A DNA stretch of 64,000 nt from Ruminococcus sp. (GTDB lineage Bacteria > Bacillota > Clostridia > Oscillospirales > Ruminococcaceae), in assembly GCA_017472145.1 (NCBI GenBank), contig JAFUQX010000069.1:35231-99230 (forward strand). The letters run 5' to 3'. A program made the translations under genes and the position numbers. Shown here in pieces: positions 33,958 to 43,113 of the stretch; the stretch's first letter is position 1, and each line of letters begins with the position of its first letter. The notes below the pieces were generated by a model that was given only the letters and a program-made list of their open reading frames with translations, did not search any database and was not told the DNA's origin.

Positions 33958-33965
33958 CTCAGAAT

Positions 33966-34763
33966 TTACTTGGAAAGCTCATAGGCCCGCTTGGTACAGC
34001 GTGTGCAGGCTTCATCCGTGATCTCAGTCAGCTTGCCTTCGTAGTATGCATCCAGACCAGCCAGAGTCGTACCGCCCGGAGAGGAAACCATCCGGATCAG
34101 CTCGTCAACGGTCATACCGGAGTCGGTGAGCATTTTTGCAGAGCCAATGAGTGACTGTGCAAAGAGCGGAAGTGCCACATCCTCGGAAATGCCCTCCTTT
34201 TTGGCATAGTCCACAAAGCCCTTTGCAAAGAGGTAGATGAATGCCGGACTGCTTCCGTTGATGGCGATGATCTCCTTCATTTTATCCGGGGAAATGACGG
34301 CAGTGATGCCGCATGCGTCAAAAATCTTCTGCACTACAGCGAATTCCTCTGCTGTAGTCGGCTGGCAGCAGGCCAGAGCCGTTGCACCAGCGCCCAGAAG
34401 CAGGGGTGTATTGGGCATAACGAGTACCACCTTGGCCTCCGGAATGGTCTGGGAGCGGATGTATTCGGCGGTAATGCCGGCTGCAATAGAAACGATAACG
34501 GTATCCTCTGTAACAGAGCTGCGGATCTCCGGCAGGAGCGTATCGAACTGCTGGGGCTTTATTGCAAGGAAAACAAACTTGCAGCTGGCTGCGACTTCCG
34601 CTGCACTGCTCAGGGGCTTTACGCCGAAGCATTCCAGCTCCTTTGTCTTTTCTGTAAAGCTGTCAAAAGCAAAAAGCTCTGTCTCAGCGGCCATTGCACT
34701 GCCTGCAATTCCCTTTAAAATGGCAGAGCCCATGTTGCCTGCACCAATAAAGCCGATTTTCAT
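33966..34763 (-). CDS. proC: Pyrroline-5-carboxylate reductase
   Basis: ProC reduces pyrroline-5-carboxylate to proline with NAD(P)H. The 265-residue protein has the N-terminal Rossmann motif MKIGFIGAGNMGSAI and the C-terminal signature (VSSPGGTTLAGLDAY) near the end. Length is normal. The ATG before the Rossmann motif was chosen; an in-frame TTG eight codons upstream is possible but adds residues not seen in the family. Confidence 0.93.
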   Translation of the reverse strand: MKIGFIGAGNMGSAILKGIAGSAMAAETELFAFDSFTEKTKELECFGVKPLSSAAEVAASCKFVFLAIKPQQFDTLLPEIRSSVTEDTVIVSIAAGITAEYIRSQTIPEAKVVLVMPNTPLLLGAGATALACCQPTTAEEFAVVQKIFDACGITAVISPDKMKEIIAINGSSPAFIYLFAKGFVDYAKKEGISEDVALPLFAQSLIGSAKMLTDSGMTVDELIRMVSSPGGTTLAGLDAYYEGKLTEITDEACTRCTKRAYELSK

Positions 34764-34824
34764 TTTACTTTCCGATTTTCTTTCCAAAGTAAACCCTCAT
34801 TTCATAAAAAGAATCAATATTACT

Positions 34825-34853
34825 ATTATACAGCAAACGGCGCAGAATTGCAA
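34825..34853 (-). promoter_or_regulatory. Promoter of proC
   Basis: On the minus strand TTGCAA, 17 bases, TATAAT; about 60 bases from the proC start. Confidence 0.7.
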
Positions 34854-34916
34854 GTGATAGTTTTGTGATAGATTGGCCGGAAACGCTCCATTCATTTTAT
34901 TGTTATATACAATGGG

Positions 34917-34945
34917 TTGACACCGGATGCGGGATGAGCTATAAT
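34917..34945 (+). promoter_or_regulatory. Promoter of the oxidoreductase-GH1-GH13 operon
   Basis: TTGACA, 17 bases, TATAAT, about 60 bases before the FAD oxidoreductase start. It diverges from proC. Confidence 0.8.
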
Positions 34946-35007
34946 CAAAGATGTATATATATATTGTGCATGCTGTACAGGCGATGGCTTGAAAATTCAG
35001 GAAAGTG

Positions 35008-36594
35008 ATGGCAAAAGCTATGAAGAAAAATGTGATTATCATTGGTGCAGGCCCGGCAGGTCTGACCGCAGCCTACGAGCTGCTGAAGGCGGCCTCCGGG
35101 CAGTATGAGGTTACGATTCTGGAGGAAAGCGGAGAGATCGGCGGAATTTCCAGGACGGTCTGTTATAACGGAAACCGCATGGACATCGGAGGACATCGTT
35201 TTTTCTCCAAGGATGACCGTGTTATGAACTGGTGGGATGAGCTGATGCCCCGACAGGGTGCGCCGTCCTTTGATGACAAGCTTCTGGGACGTGAAAAGAA
35301 GCTTCGGGCCGGCGGTCCGGACCCGGAAAAAACAGACCGTGTTATGCTGGTGCGCAGCCGTGTGTCCCGTATTTATTACCGCAAGAAGTTTTTTGACTAT
35401 CCGGTAACGATGAAACCGGAAACCATCAGGAATATGGGCTTCGGCACAACGGTGAAGGCCGGATGCAGCTATCTGAAATCTGCCGTGCACAAGCTCCCGG
35501 AGGATTCTCTGGAAAATTTCTACATCAACCGGTTTGGCCGGAAGCTGTACTCCATGTTTTTTGAGGGATATACGGAGAAGCTCTGGGGCCGTCATCCCCG
35601 TGAGATTTCCGCCGACTGGGGCTCTCAGCGTGTAAAGGGCCTGTCTATTCGTGCGGTTCTGAAGGATATGTGGAGCAAGGCCTTCAAAAAGAAGGAGAAT
35701 ACCAGGACAGAGACCTCTCTCATCGAGGAATTCTACTATCCGAAATATGGCCCGGGTCAGCTGTGGGAAACGGCTGCTTCTGAGATCGAGCGGATGGGCG
35801 GGAAGATCCTCATGCGCACAAAGGCGGTGCAGATCCGGACAAACGGAAAGGATCGGGTGCAGTCTGTTCTCTGTGAGCAGAACGGACAGAAGCAGACCTT
35901 TGACTGCGACATTCTGATCTCCTCTATGCCGGTGAAGGATCTGGTGGCTGGCATGAATGAGGTTCCGGCGCAGTATCAGGCGATCGCACAGGGGCTGCCG
36001 TACCGTGACTTTGTGACAGTCGGCTTGTTGGTGGACAAGCTGAACCTGAAGAACGAAACAGCCATCCGGACGCTGGGAAATATTGTTCCGGACTGCTGGA
36101 TCTATGTTCAGGATGTAGGCGTAAAGCTGGGGCGTATCCAGATCTTCAACAACTGGTCGCCCTACATGGTAACCGATCCGGAGCATCAGGTGTGGATCGG
36201 TCTGGAATATTTCTGTGCCGAGGGTGACGCCTTCTGGAATATGACCGATGAAGAATGCATCCGCATGGCAGTCCGTGAGCTGGTATCCATGGGTGTGATC
36301 AACCGTGCGGAGGACGTAAAGGACAGTCATCGTGAAAAGGTGAAGAAGGCCTATCCGGCTTACTTTGATACATATGCACAGATGGGTGAGCTGACGGAAT
36401 ATCTCAGCGGCTTTGAGAATCTCTACTGTGTAGGCCGCAACGGCCAGCATCGCTATAACAATATGGATCACTCCATGGTCACGTCCTTTGAGACGGTGAA
36501 GAATATCCTCAGCGGAGAGACCACCAAGGAAAATATCTGGAATGTGAATACCGAGCAGGAGTATCATGAGGAAAAGTCAGGAGGGAATGCATAA
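35008..36594 (+). CDS. FAD-dependent oxidoreductase of the Glf/protoporphyrinogen-oxidase-like type
   Basis: A 528-residue flavoprotein with a Rossmann FAD-binding start ([18 protein letters not shown]), the second FAD contact region EEIGGISRT-like ([26 protein letters not shown]) and a C-terminal FAD motif ([21 protein letters not shown]). The arrangement resembles UDP-galactopyranose mutase and related membrane-associated sugar-lipid oxidoreductases more than true HemG. Together with the downstream multi-helix protein it may modify a lipid-linked sugar, but this is inference. Start: ATG after AGGAAAG; a GTG one codon upstream or ATG four codons later are possible. Its stop overlaps the next gene by one base. 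Confidence 0.75.
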   Translation: MAKAMKKNVIIIGAGPAGLTAAYELLKAASGQYEVTILEESGEIGGISRTVCYNGNRMDIGGHRFFSKDDRVMNWWDELMPRQGAPSFDDKLLGREKKLRAGGPDPEKTDRVMLVRSRVSRIYYRKKFFDYPVTMKPETIRNMGFGTTVKAGCSYLKSAVHKLPEDSLENFYINRFGRKLYSMFFEGYTEKLWGRHPREISADWGSQRVKGLSIRAVLKDMWSKAFKKKENTRTETSLIEEFYYPKYGPGQLWETAASEIERMGGKILMRTKAVQIRTNGKDRVQSVLCEQNGQKQTFDCDILISSMPVKDLVAGMNEVPAQYQAIAQGLPYRDFVTVGLLVDKLNLKNETAIRTLGNIVPDCWIYVQDVGVKLGRIQIFNNWSPYMVTDPEHQVWIGLEYFCAEGDAFWNMTDEECIRMAVRELVSMGVINRAEDVKDSHREKVKKAYPAYFDTYAQMGELTEYLSGFENLYCVGRNGQHRYNNMDHSMVTSFETVKNILSGETTKENIWNVNTEQEYHEEKSGGNA

Positions 36595-38300
36595 TGGAGC
36601 AGAATCAGACTGAAAATCCGATGAAGCCTTTACAGGAAACAGCACCGGAGACAGCGGCTGCCGCTTCTGATGCTGTAAAGAAGAAGCATTCCCTGGACTG
36701 GCCGGATGTGAGAAAGTGGATCACATTGATGGCCTGCACCTTTGTCTTTATATTGGGCATCCTTCTTGTATTTTACTATATCTGGGGGCCGGGCTATGCC
36801 GAATTCCACGCAGACTGCTCCGATACGCTCTACTGGGCAGAAGCGGCCATGCAGGGAAAGGGCCTGATCAACCCGGATTTCAATTACGCTGCGGTCATGC
36901 CTCTGGGCGGCAATCTTTTTATGCAGCTGTGGTATCCCTTTTTCGGAATGTCCATGACGACCCATTCGCTGGGCATGACGACTTTCTTTATCGTATTTAC
37001 CGCTGCACTGTTCTGGCTGCTTCGTGAGATGAAGTGGAGTCTCAACTGGACATTGGCCGGCGCGGGCGGACTTCTGACCGCTTTGCTTTGCAGTGCAAAG
37101 GTACGGGAGATTTTCTGGGGACATATTATATATTACAGTCTGGGCCTGCTGTTTCTGCTGATCGGCCTTGCGCTGGTGCTGCACATTTACAATCTCCATG
37201 AAAAGGAGCAGACACGCAGTGTGCGTATTCAGAAGGGACTATTCCTTGCGCTGCTGCTGGTGATGTTTCTTCTCAGCTGTACCAATTCTACCACGGCGAT
37301 TGCCTTGTTTGCACTGCCGGTCGCAGCGGCGCTGTTCTGCGAACGCTTTCTGGATCACACAGTTCCACTGACCGATAAAAAGAACATTCTCGGCGGGATC
37401 ATGCTGGTGATTTGCCTGATCGGTATATTGGGCGGTCTGAAGCTGGGGGATTGGATCGCCGGAGGTGTGCAGGGCTTATATGCCAATGCCCATTCTGATT
37501 TTACAGCGGAAAGCAGCTGGTGGGAGCATGTAGAGAAGCTTCCCTTGGAATTTCTGTATTTGCTGGGTCTGGAGGTAGATACAGATACAGCGCTCGCATC
37601 GCTGAATGGTGCAAAGATCATCCTGCTGCTATTCTATGCGGCTTTGATCGTAATCCTGCCGCTGGCTGCGCTGCTTTCCTATCGGAAGATCGAAGAAAAG
37701 GGTCTGCGTATGCTGATATGGGCACATTTTACCTCCTCTGCATTCATTCTGATCGGCTATATCTGCGGTATGCTGTCTACGGCCAACTGGAGAATGTCTC
37801 CGATTCTTGTAACTTCATTCCTGGTGAGTCTTTCTTATCTGCGCTGGCTGTATGCAAAGGCCGATTCCAGACGGCTTAGTGTACTCCTGCTTATTCCCTT
37901 TATCTGGAACAGTGCGCAGGGCGTGCTGAATGTATTTGATATGGCGCCGAAGGCTCATCTGACCAGTGCAAACTACCAGCTCATTGCGTTTCTGAAGGAA
38001 AAGGGGCTGGACTATGGTTATGCGACCTTCTGGAATTCTCATTCTTTGACCGTTCAGTCCAATTCCGAGTGTGTTGTCCGTGCGGTCCATATCAATGCGG
38101 AGGGGCTGCAAATGAATCCCTATCAGGGAAATGCGGAATGGTATGAGGATCAGCCGGGGCAGGAGGAATATTTCCTGCTGATGTCTGCTGGTGAACGAGA
38201 TGCTTTGATCGCTTCCGGAAGCCCTGTTGCGGAAGAAGAATACACACAATATGAGTACCTGGATTTTATTATCTGGGTGTTTGAAGAAAATCTGTTTTGA
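36594..38300 (+). CDS. Polytopic membrane protein, possible GT-C-type glycosyltransferase
   Basis: The 568-residue protein has a cytoplasmic start, about eleven membrane helices and a C-terminal extracytoplasmic region of roughly 110 residues. The first external loop has an acidic start (FHADCSDTLYWAEAAMQGK), in the place where GT-C glycosyltransferases carry a catalytic Asp. I do not recognise a named family. It is translationally coupled to the FAD oxidoreductase (one-base overlap) and followed by GH1 and GH13 genes, so a role in making or exporting a glycan or glycolipid is plausible. No ORF break is seen. Confidence 0.6.
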   Translation: MEQNQTENPMKPLQETAPETAAAASDAVKKKHSLDWPDVRKWITLMACTFVFILGILLVFYYIWGPGYAEFHADCSDTLYWAEAAMQGKGLINPDFNYAAVMPLGGNLFMQLWYPFFGMSMTTHSLGMTTFFIVFTAALFWLLREMKWSLNWTLAGAGGLLTALLCSAKVREIFWGHIIYYSLGLLFLLIGLALVLHIYNLHEKEQTRSVRIQKGLFLALLLVMFLLSCTNSTTAIALFALPVAAALFCERFLDHTVPLTDKKNILGGIMLVICLIGILGGLKLGDWIAGGVQGLYANAHSDFTAESSWWEHVEKLPLEFLYLLGLEVDTDTALASLNGAKIILLLFYAALIVILPLAALLSYRKIEEKGLRMLIWAHFTSSAFILIGYICGMLSTANWRMSPILVTSFLVSLSYLRWLYAKADSRRLSVLLLIPFIWNSAQGVLNVFDMAPKAHLTSANYQLIAFLKEKGLDYGYATFWNSHSLTVQSNSECVVRAVHINAEGLQMNPYQGNAEWYEDQPGQEEYFLLMSAGERDALIASGSPVAEEEYTQYEYLDFIIWVFEENLF

Positions 38301-38317
38301 CTGAGGAGAGAAAGAAT

Positions 38318-39685
38318 ATGAAATTTTCAAAGGATTTTATCTGGGGCACGGCTTCGGCTGCATACCAGATCGAAGGAGCGTATCAAGAGGACGGCAAGGG
38401 GCTGAATATCTGGGACGCCTACTGTCAGGAGGGCGGCCATGTGGCCCACGGCGAAAATGGAAACGTGGCCTGCGATCACTATCACCGCTTCCGTGAGGAT
38501 GTGCAGCTCATGCGGGAGCTGGGCGTGAAGCACTACCGCCTTTCTCTGAGCTGGAGCCGGATTCTGCCGGAGGGCACAGGCCGTGTGAATGAGCAGGGAC
38601 TGAAGTTCTATTCGGAGCTGATCGATACGCTTCTGGAAAACGGCATCGAGCCGATGGTGACCCTGTTCCACTGGGACTATCCTCTGGCGCTGCATCAGAA
38701 GGGCGGCTGGCTGAATCCGGAGTCCCCGGATTGGTTTGCGGAATACGCAAAAGTGGCTGTAGAGGCCTTGTCTGATCGTGTGTCTTGCTGGATGACCATC
38801 AATGAGCCGCAGGTTTTTATCGGATGCGGCTATGATATCGGGAAGTTTGCGCCGTTCCAGACCCTTCCGGCCCGGGATCTGGCGCAGATGTCCCATCATG
38901 TACTGCTGTCCCATGGAAAGGCCGTACAGGTGATCCGCACCTATGCAAAGAAAAAGCCGACCATTGGCTTTGCCTATGCAACGCCCTGCTGGACGCCGGA
39001 GAATACCTTGCCGGAATCCATTGAGGAGGCCCGCCGCAGGAGCTTTGCCTTTTCCAGAAAGGGCTTTGCCTTTGAGACAGCCTGGTGGGCCGATCCCATT
39101 CTGCTGGGAGACTATCCCAAGGAAGCCTATGAGATCCTGGGGGAGGACATGCCCCGGATCGCTGAAGGGGATATGGAGATCATTTCACAGCCGGTGGATT
39201 TCTACGGTGTGAATATCTATGAGAGCAAGGCGGTCCCGAAGGCGGACGGCTATGCAGAAAATGCGTCCATGGGCTGTGCCAGAACTCAGATGGGCTGGCC
39301 GGTGACACCGGATGCGCTGTACTGGGGCCCCAGATTTCTCTATGAGCGCTACGGCAAACCGATCCTCATCAGTGAAAACGGCATGGCCGGACACGACTGG
39401 ATTCATCTGGACGGAAAGGTGCACGACCCGTACCGCATCGACTATATGAAGCGGTATCTGCGGGAGCTGTGCCGTGCGGCTGAGGACGGCACAGAGGTTA
39501 TGGGGTATCTGTATTGGTCGATTCTCGATAATTTTGAATGGGCCGATGGCTATGACAAGCGGTTCGGTCTGGTATATGTAGACTACGCCACACAAAAGCG
39601 CACCATCAAGGATTCCGGCTATTTCTACCGGGATGTGATCGCAACGGGCGGCGAGGCTGTATTTTCTGACACGTGGGAGGGCTGA
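38318..39685 (+). CDS. bglA: GH1 family beta-glucosidase
   Basis: Cytoplasmic GH1 enzymes hydrolyse cellobiose and other beta-glucosides (or the 6-phospho forms). The 455-residue protein opens with FSKDFIWGTASAAYQIEGA, has the acid/base Glu163 in TINEPQ and the nucleophile Glu353 in ISENGM, and ends near LDNFEWADGYDKRFGLVYVD, all family signatures. No signal peptide is present. No phosphate-binding Ser-Lys-Tyr motif was noticed, which favours unphosphorylated glucosides. The ATG follows GAGGAGA. It would finish off cellobiose produced outside by cellulases such as the GH9 enzyme of this window. Confidence 0.93.
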   Translation: MKFSKDFIWGTASAAYQIEGAYQEDGKGLNIWDAYCQEGGHVAHGENGNVACDHYHRFREDVQLMRELGVKHYRLSLSWSRILPEGTGRVNEQGLKFYSELIDTLLENGIEPMVTLFHWDYPLALHQKGGWLNPESPDWFAEYAKVAVEALSDRVSCWMTINEPQVFIGCGYDIGKFAPFQTLPARDLAQMSHHVLLSHGKAVQVIRTYAKKKPTIGFAYATPCWTPENTLPESIEEARRRSFAFSRKGFAFETAWWADPILLGDYPKEAYEILGEDMPRIAEGDMEIISQPVDFYGVNIYESKAVPKADGYAENASMGCARTQMGWPVTPDALYWGPRFLYERYGKPILISENGMAGHDWIHLDGKVHDPYRIDYMKRYLRELCRAAEDGTEVMGYLYWSILDNFEWADGYDKRFGLVYVDYATQKRTIKDSGYFYRDVIATGGEAVFSDTWEG

Positions 39686-39687
39686 AT

Positions 39688-41256
39688 ATGAGCAGAAATC
39701 ATCCGCAGTGGCTGGAAGATGCCGTGTTTTATGAGATCTATCCGCAGAGCTTTCAGGATACAAATTCAGACGGTATCGGCGACTTTGCCGGTATGATACG
39801 CCGTCTGCCTTATATTAAAAGTACAGGCTGCAATGCGATCTGGGTGAATCCCTGCTATGAGTCTCCCTTTTATGATGCAGGCTATGATATTTCTGACTAT
39901 AAAAAGGCAGCGCCCCGTTATGGTACAAATGACGAGCTGAAGGCCTTCTTTGAGGAAGCGCACAGACTGGGTCTTCATGTAATTCTGGATTTAGTGCCGG
40001 GGCATACGTCTATAGAGCACCCTTGGTTCAGGGAATCCATGAAGGCTGAGCGAAACGAATACACAGACCGTTATATCTGGACAAACTCCATCTGGGAGGA
40101 CTGCGCCGGTATTCACAATATTACCGGCTCTATCCGTGGGGTCTCCGACAGAGACGGCTCCTGCGGTGCGAATTTCTATACGGTACAGCCGGCGCTCAAC
40201 TATGGCTTTGTGGGCGGAGACCGTGACTGGATGCAGAGTCCGGATGCGCCCGGGCCTGCGGCCACCAAGGAGGCCATGAAGGATATCATGCGCTTCTGGC
40301 TGCAGATGGGCTGTGACGGCTTCCGTGTGGATATGGCCGGCTCTCTGGTAAAGGGCGATACCGACGGCAAGGCGACGATCGCCTTGTGGCAGGAGTTCCG
40401 TGCCTTTCTGGATGAAGAATTCCCGGAGGCGGTGATGATTTCCGAATGGGGTGAGCCGGACAAATCTCTGGCCGGCGGCTTCCATATGGACTTCCTGCTA
40501 CATTTTGGCCCTTCTCACTACAATGACCTTTTTCGTGTGGAAAAGCCCTATTTCTCCCGTGAAGGACAGGGCGATATTTCTGAATTTGTAAAGACCTATG
40601 AGCGGAACTACAGCCACACAGCCGGGGAGGGACTGATCTGCATTCCTTCGGGTAATCATGACATGTCCCGTATCTCCGAACGATTGGATGAGGAGGAGGT
40701 AAAGATTGCCTTTGCTTTTCTGCTGACCATGCCGGGTGCGCCGTTTATTTATTATGGTGACGAGATCGGTATGCGTCATCTGCATGGCCTGAAGTCCGTG
40801 GAGGGCGGCTTTGGCCGTACCTGTGCCCGTTCTCCCATGCAGTGGGATGCTTCAGTAAATGCCGGCTTTTCCTGTGCCGCTCCCGAGAAGCTGTATATTC
40901 CTATTGACCCGGACAAGAATCGTCCCACAGCGGAAAAGGCGATAGCCGAGCCGGATTCGATCTATCATGTTGTACAGGAGCTGATCGCCCTGCGCCGGGC
41001 GCATGGTGCTTTGTGCAGCAGCGGCAGGATCGAATTCCTCTATGCAGAAAGGAAGGCCTATCCTCTGGTGTACAGGCGATTTGACGAGAATGAGGAGCTG
41101 CTGGTAGTGCTGAACCCGTCAGGTACAGAAGTAAGCTGCGAAATCAAAGCAGGCGATCCGGCGGAGGTGCTTTATCAGAGAGGAAAGGCTGCTGTACTTA
41201 CAGGCGGAAGGCTGACCGCTCCGGCTGCAAGTGCAAGCGTGCTTCGTATGAGATAA
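39688..41256 (+). CDS. GH13 family alpha-glucosidase/alpha-amylase-like enzyme
   Basis: The 522-residue cytoplasmic protein has a GH13 barrel with the full catalytic triad: Asp215 in GFRVDMAGS, Glu253 in MISEWGEP and Asp325 in SGNHDMSR. The start FYEIYPQSFQDTNSDGIGDFAGM is typical of the alpha-glucosidase/oligo-1,6-glucosidase branch, but region IV (GNHD) and the spacing differ from standard maltose-active members, so the exact linkage is open. It overlaps no gene but follows GH1 by two bases with GGAGGG, so both are made together. A terminator lies just downstream. Confidence 0.88.
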   Translation: MSRNHPQWLEDAVFYEIYPQSFQDTNSDGIGDFAGMIRRLPYIKSTGCNAIWVNPCYESPFYDAGYDISDYKKAAPRYGTNDELKAFFEEAHRLGLHVILDLVPGHTSIEHPWFRESMKAERNEYTDRYIWTNSIWEDCAGIHNITGSIRGVSDRDGSCGANFYTVQPALNYGFVGGDRDWMQSPDAPGPAATKEAMKDIMRFWLQMGCDGFRVDMAGSLVKGDTDGKATIALWQEFRAFLDEEFPEAVMISEWGEPDKSLAGGFHMDFLLHFGPSHYNDLFRVEKPYFSREGQGDISEFVKTYERNYSHTAGEGLICIPSGNHDMSRISERLDEEEVKIAFAFLLTMPGAPFIYYGDEIGMRHLHGLKSVEGGFGRTCARSPMQWDASVNAGFSCAAPEKLYIPIDPDKNRPTAEKAIAEPDSIYHVVQELIALRRAHGALCSSGRIEFLYAERKAYPLVYRRFDENEELLVVLNPSGTEVSCEIKAGDPAEVLYQRGKAAVLTGGRLTAPAASASVLRMR

Positions 41257-41273
41257 AAGAATCAAGCGGAATG

Positions 41274-41309
41274 GGCTGCTGTATCAATGGGTGATACAGC
41301 AGCCTTTTT
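41274..41309 (+). terminator. Intrinsic terminator after the GH13 gene
   Basis: GGCTGCTGTATCA / TGATACAGCAGCC, a perfect 13-base-pair stem with a five-base loop and a TTTTT tail. Confidence 0.93.
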
Positions 41310-41341
41310 ATGCAGTGTTTTATATTTTTATTGGGGCCCTC

Positions 41342-41370
41342 TTGACAACAGGGTCTGGTGTGTGTATAAT
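41342..41370 (+). promoter_or_regulatory. Sigma-A-type promoter of the znuACB operon
   Basis: TTGACA, 17 bases, TATAAT, all perfect, just upstream of the Fur-family operator. Confidence 0.85.
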
Positions 41371-41374
41371 AATA

Positions 41375-41389
41375 TGAGAATCATTTTCA
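41375..41389 (+). promoter_or_regulatory. Fur-family (Zur-like) operator
   Basis: TGAGAATCATTTTCA is a 7-1-7 palindrome matching the TGATAATNATTATCA-type boxes of the Fur/Zur/PerR family. It lies four bases downstream of the -10 box, covering the start of transcription, so binding would block initiation. Given the metal-transport operon behind it, Zur is the likely ligand-responsive repressor. Confidence 0.7.
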
Positions 41390-41408
41390 AATTCGATGGA
41401 GGTTATCT

Positions 41409-42389
41409 ATGCAAATCCGTAAAATTCTTTCCGTGCTGCTGGGGCTGACTCTGACAGCCGTTTTTACAGCAGGCTGTACCAGCGCCCCCGAGTCCCTTCC
41501 GGACTCCGGAAAAATCAGCGTGGTCTGCACCATTTTTCCTCAGTATGACTGGGCTGAGAATATCATCGGAGATACAGAAAATGCGGAGCTTACGCTTCTC
41601 TGTGACAATGGCGCTGATTTTCACAGCTACCAGCCGGGAACGGATGATATCGTTACGATCTCCACCTGTGATATACTGATTTATGTAGGCGGCGAAGCGG
41701 ACAGCTGGATCGAGGATGCTCTGGAAGGGGCTGTGAATCCGGATATGATCCCACTTTGTCTGACGGATATTATGGGCGGCTCTCTGAAGACAGAGGAATG
41801 CGAGGCCATTCTTGGAGAGCATGACCATGAACATGATCATGCGGAAGGCGAGTCCTTTGATGAGCATGTGTGGCTTTCCCTGAAGAATGCCATGCTGTTC
41901 AGCAATGCCATCAGCTCGGCCCTCTGCACACTGGATGCAGAGCATGCGGCGGAATATCAGACCAATGCAGAGGCGTACTTTTCCCTGCTTTCAGACATGG
42001 ATGCGGACTTCCAGGCTGAGGTTGATTCCTCTCAGCGAAAGACGCTGCTTTTTGCCGACCGCTATCCCTTCCGCTATCTGACAGAGGACTACGGCCTGAC
42101 GAGCTATGCGGCCTTTCCCGGATGCTCCTCAGAAACCGATGCCAGCTTTGAGACGATCGTGGAGCTGGCCAAGGCGGCTGACGAGCATCAGCTTCCGGCG
42201 GTGCTGACCATTGACGGCTCGAACAGCAGCATTGCAGATGCTGTGATTTCCAATACAGCGGAGAAGGATCAGAAGATTCTGACACTGAATTCCATGCAGT
42301 CCGTGCGCCGTGAGGATATGGACAGCGGTGTGACCTATTTATCCATAATGGAGGAAAATCTTGCTGTGCTCAGGGAGGCATTGAACTGA
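41409..42389 (+). CDS. znuA: Zinc/metal ABC transporter substrate-binding lipoprotein
   Basis: The 326-residue protein is a cluster A-I (ZnuA/AdcA/TroA) solute-binding lipoprotein: a signal peptide with lipobox ending at Cys23 (FTAGC), the VVCTIFPQYDWAENI start, a His-rich loop typical of zinc carriers (HDHEHDHAEGESFDEHVW), and candidate metal ligands in HSYQPG and DEHVW. It captures metal at the cell surface and delivers it to the ZnuB permease. The operon is znuA-znuC-znuB with its own Fur-box promoter. Confidence 0.88.
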   Translation: MQIRKILSVLLGLTLTAVFTAGCTSAPESLPDSGKISVVCTIFPQYDWAENIIGDTENAELTLLCDNGADFHSYQPGTDDIVTISTCDILIYVGGEADSWIEDALEGAVNPDMIPLCLTDIMGGSLKTEECEAILGEHDHEHDHAEGESFDEHVWLSLKNAMLFSNAISSALCTLDAEHAAEYQTNAEAYFSLLSDMDADFQAEVDSSQRKTLLFADRYPFRYLTEDYGLTSYAAFPGCSSETDASFETIVELAKAADEHQLPAVLTIDGSNSSIADAVISNTAEKDQKILTLNSMQSVRREDMDSGVTYLSIMEENLAVLREALN

Positions 42390-42390
42390 T

Positions 42391-43113
42391 ATGAGTATGC
42401 AATTATCCTGTGAAAATGTCACCCTCGGATATGAGGGAACGGTCGTTACGCAGAATCTTTCCTTCTCTGTAGACAGCGGCAGCTATCTGTGTATCGTGGG
42501 CGAAAACGGCAGCGGCAAGAGCACGCTGATCAAAGCCCTTCTTCATCTGAAAGCACCTGTCAGCGGGAAGATCACCCTGGGAGACGGGCTGAAGCAGAAG
42601 GAGATCGGCTATCTGCCCCAGCAGACCATTGTCCAGAGAGATTTCCCGGCTTCGGTACAGGAGATCGTTCTGTCCGGATGCCTGAACCGCTGCGGACTGC
42701 GTCCCTTCTACAGCCGTGCGGAGAAGAAGCTGGCGGAGAAAAATATGGAAAAGCTGCGGATTTCGGAGCTGAGGAATGCGTGCTATCGCTTCCTGTCCGG
42801 CGGCCAGCAGCAGCGTGTGCTTCTGGCACGTGCGCTCTGCGCTACCCAGAAGATGCTTCTTCTGGACGAGCCTGTGACAGGACTTGACCCCAAGGCGGCT
42901 TCGGAAATGTATGAGCTTGTGGCAAAAATCAACCGGGAGGATGGGATCACGGTGATCATGGTATCTCATGACATCGGGGCTGCTGTCCGCTATGCCACTC
43001 ATATCCTGCATCTGGGGCAGGAGCCTTTGTTCTTCGGCACAAAGGAGGACTACCTGAAAAGCGATATCGGACGGGCCTTTATTACCACATCGGGAGGGGA
43101 CAGGCATGAGTGA
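42391..43113 (+). CDS. znuC: Zinc/metal ABC transporter ATPase
   Basis: A 240-residue ABC ATPase with Walker A GENGSGKST (about residue 36), Q-loop LPQQ, signature LSGGQQQRVLLARAL and Walker B LLLDEPVTGLDP. It lies one base after znuA and overlaps the permease gene. The order substrate-binding protein, ATPase, permease is typical of zinc and manganese importers. Confidence 0.93.
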   Translation: MSMQLSCENVTLGYEGTVVTQNLSFSVDSGSYLCIVGENGSGKSTLIKALLHLKAPVSGKITLGDGLKQKEIGYLPQQTIVQRDFPASVQEIVLSGCLNRCGLRPFYSRAEKKLAEKNMEKLRISELRNACYRFLSGGQQQRVLLARALCATQKMLLLDEPVTGLDPKAASEMYELVAKINREDGITVIMVSHDIGAAVRYATHILHLGQEPLFFGTKEDYLKSDIGRAFITTSGGDRHE

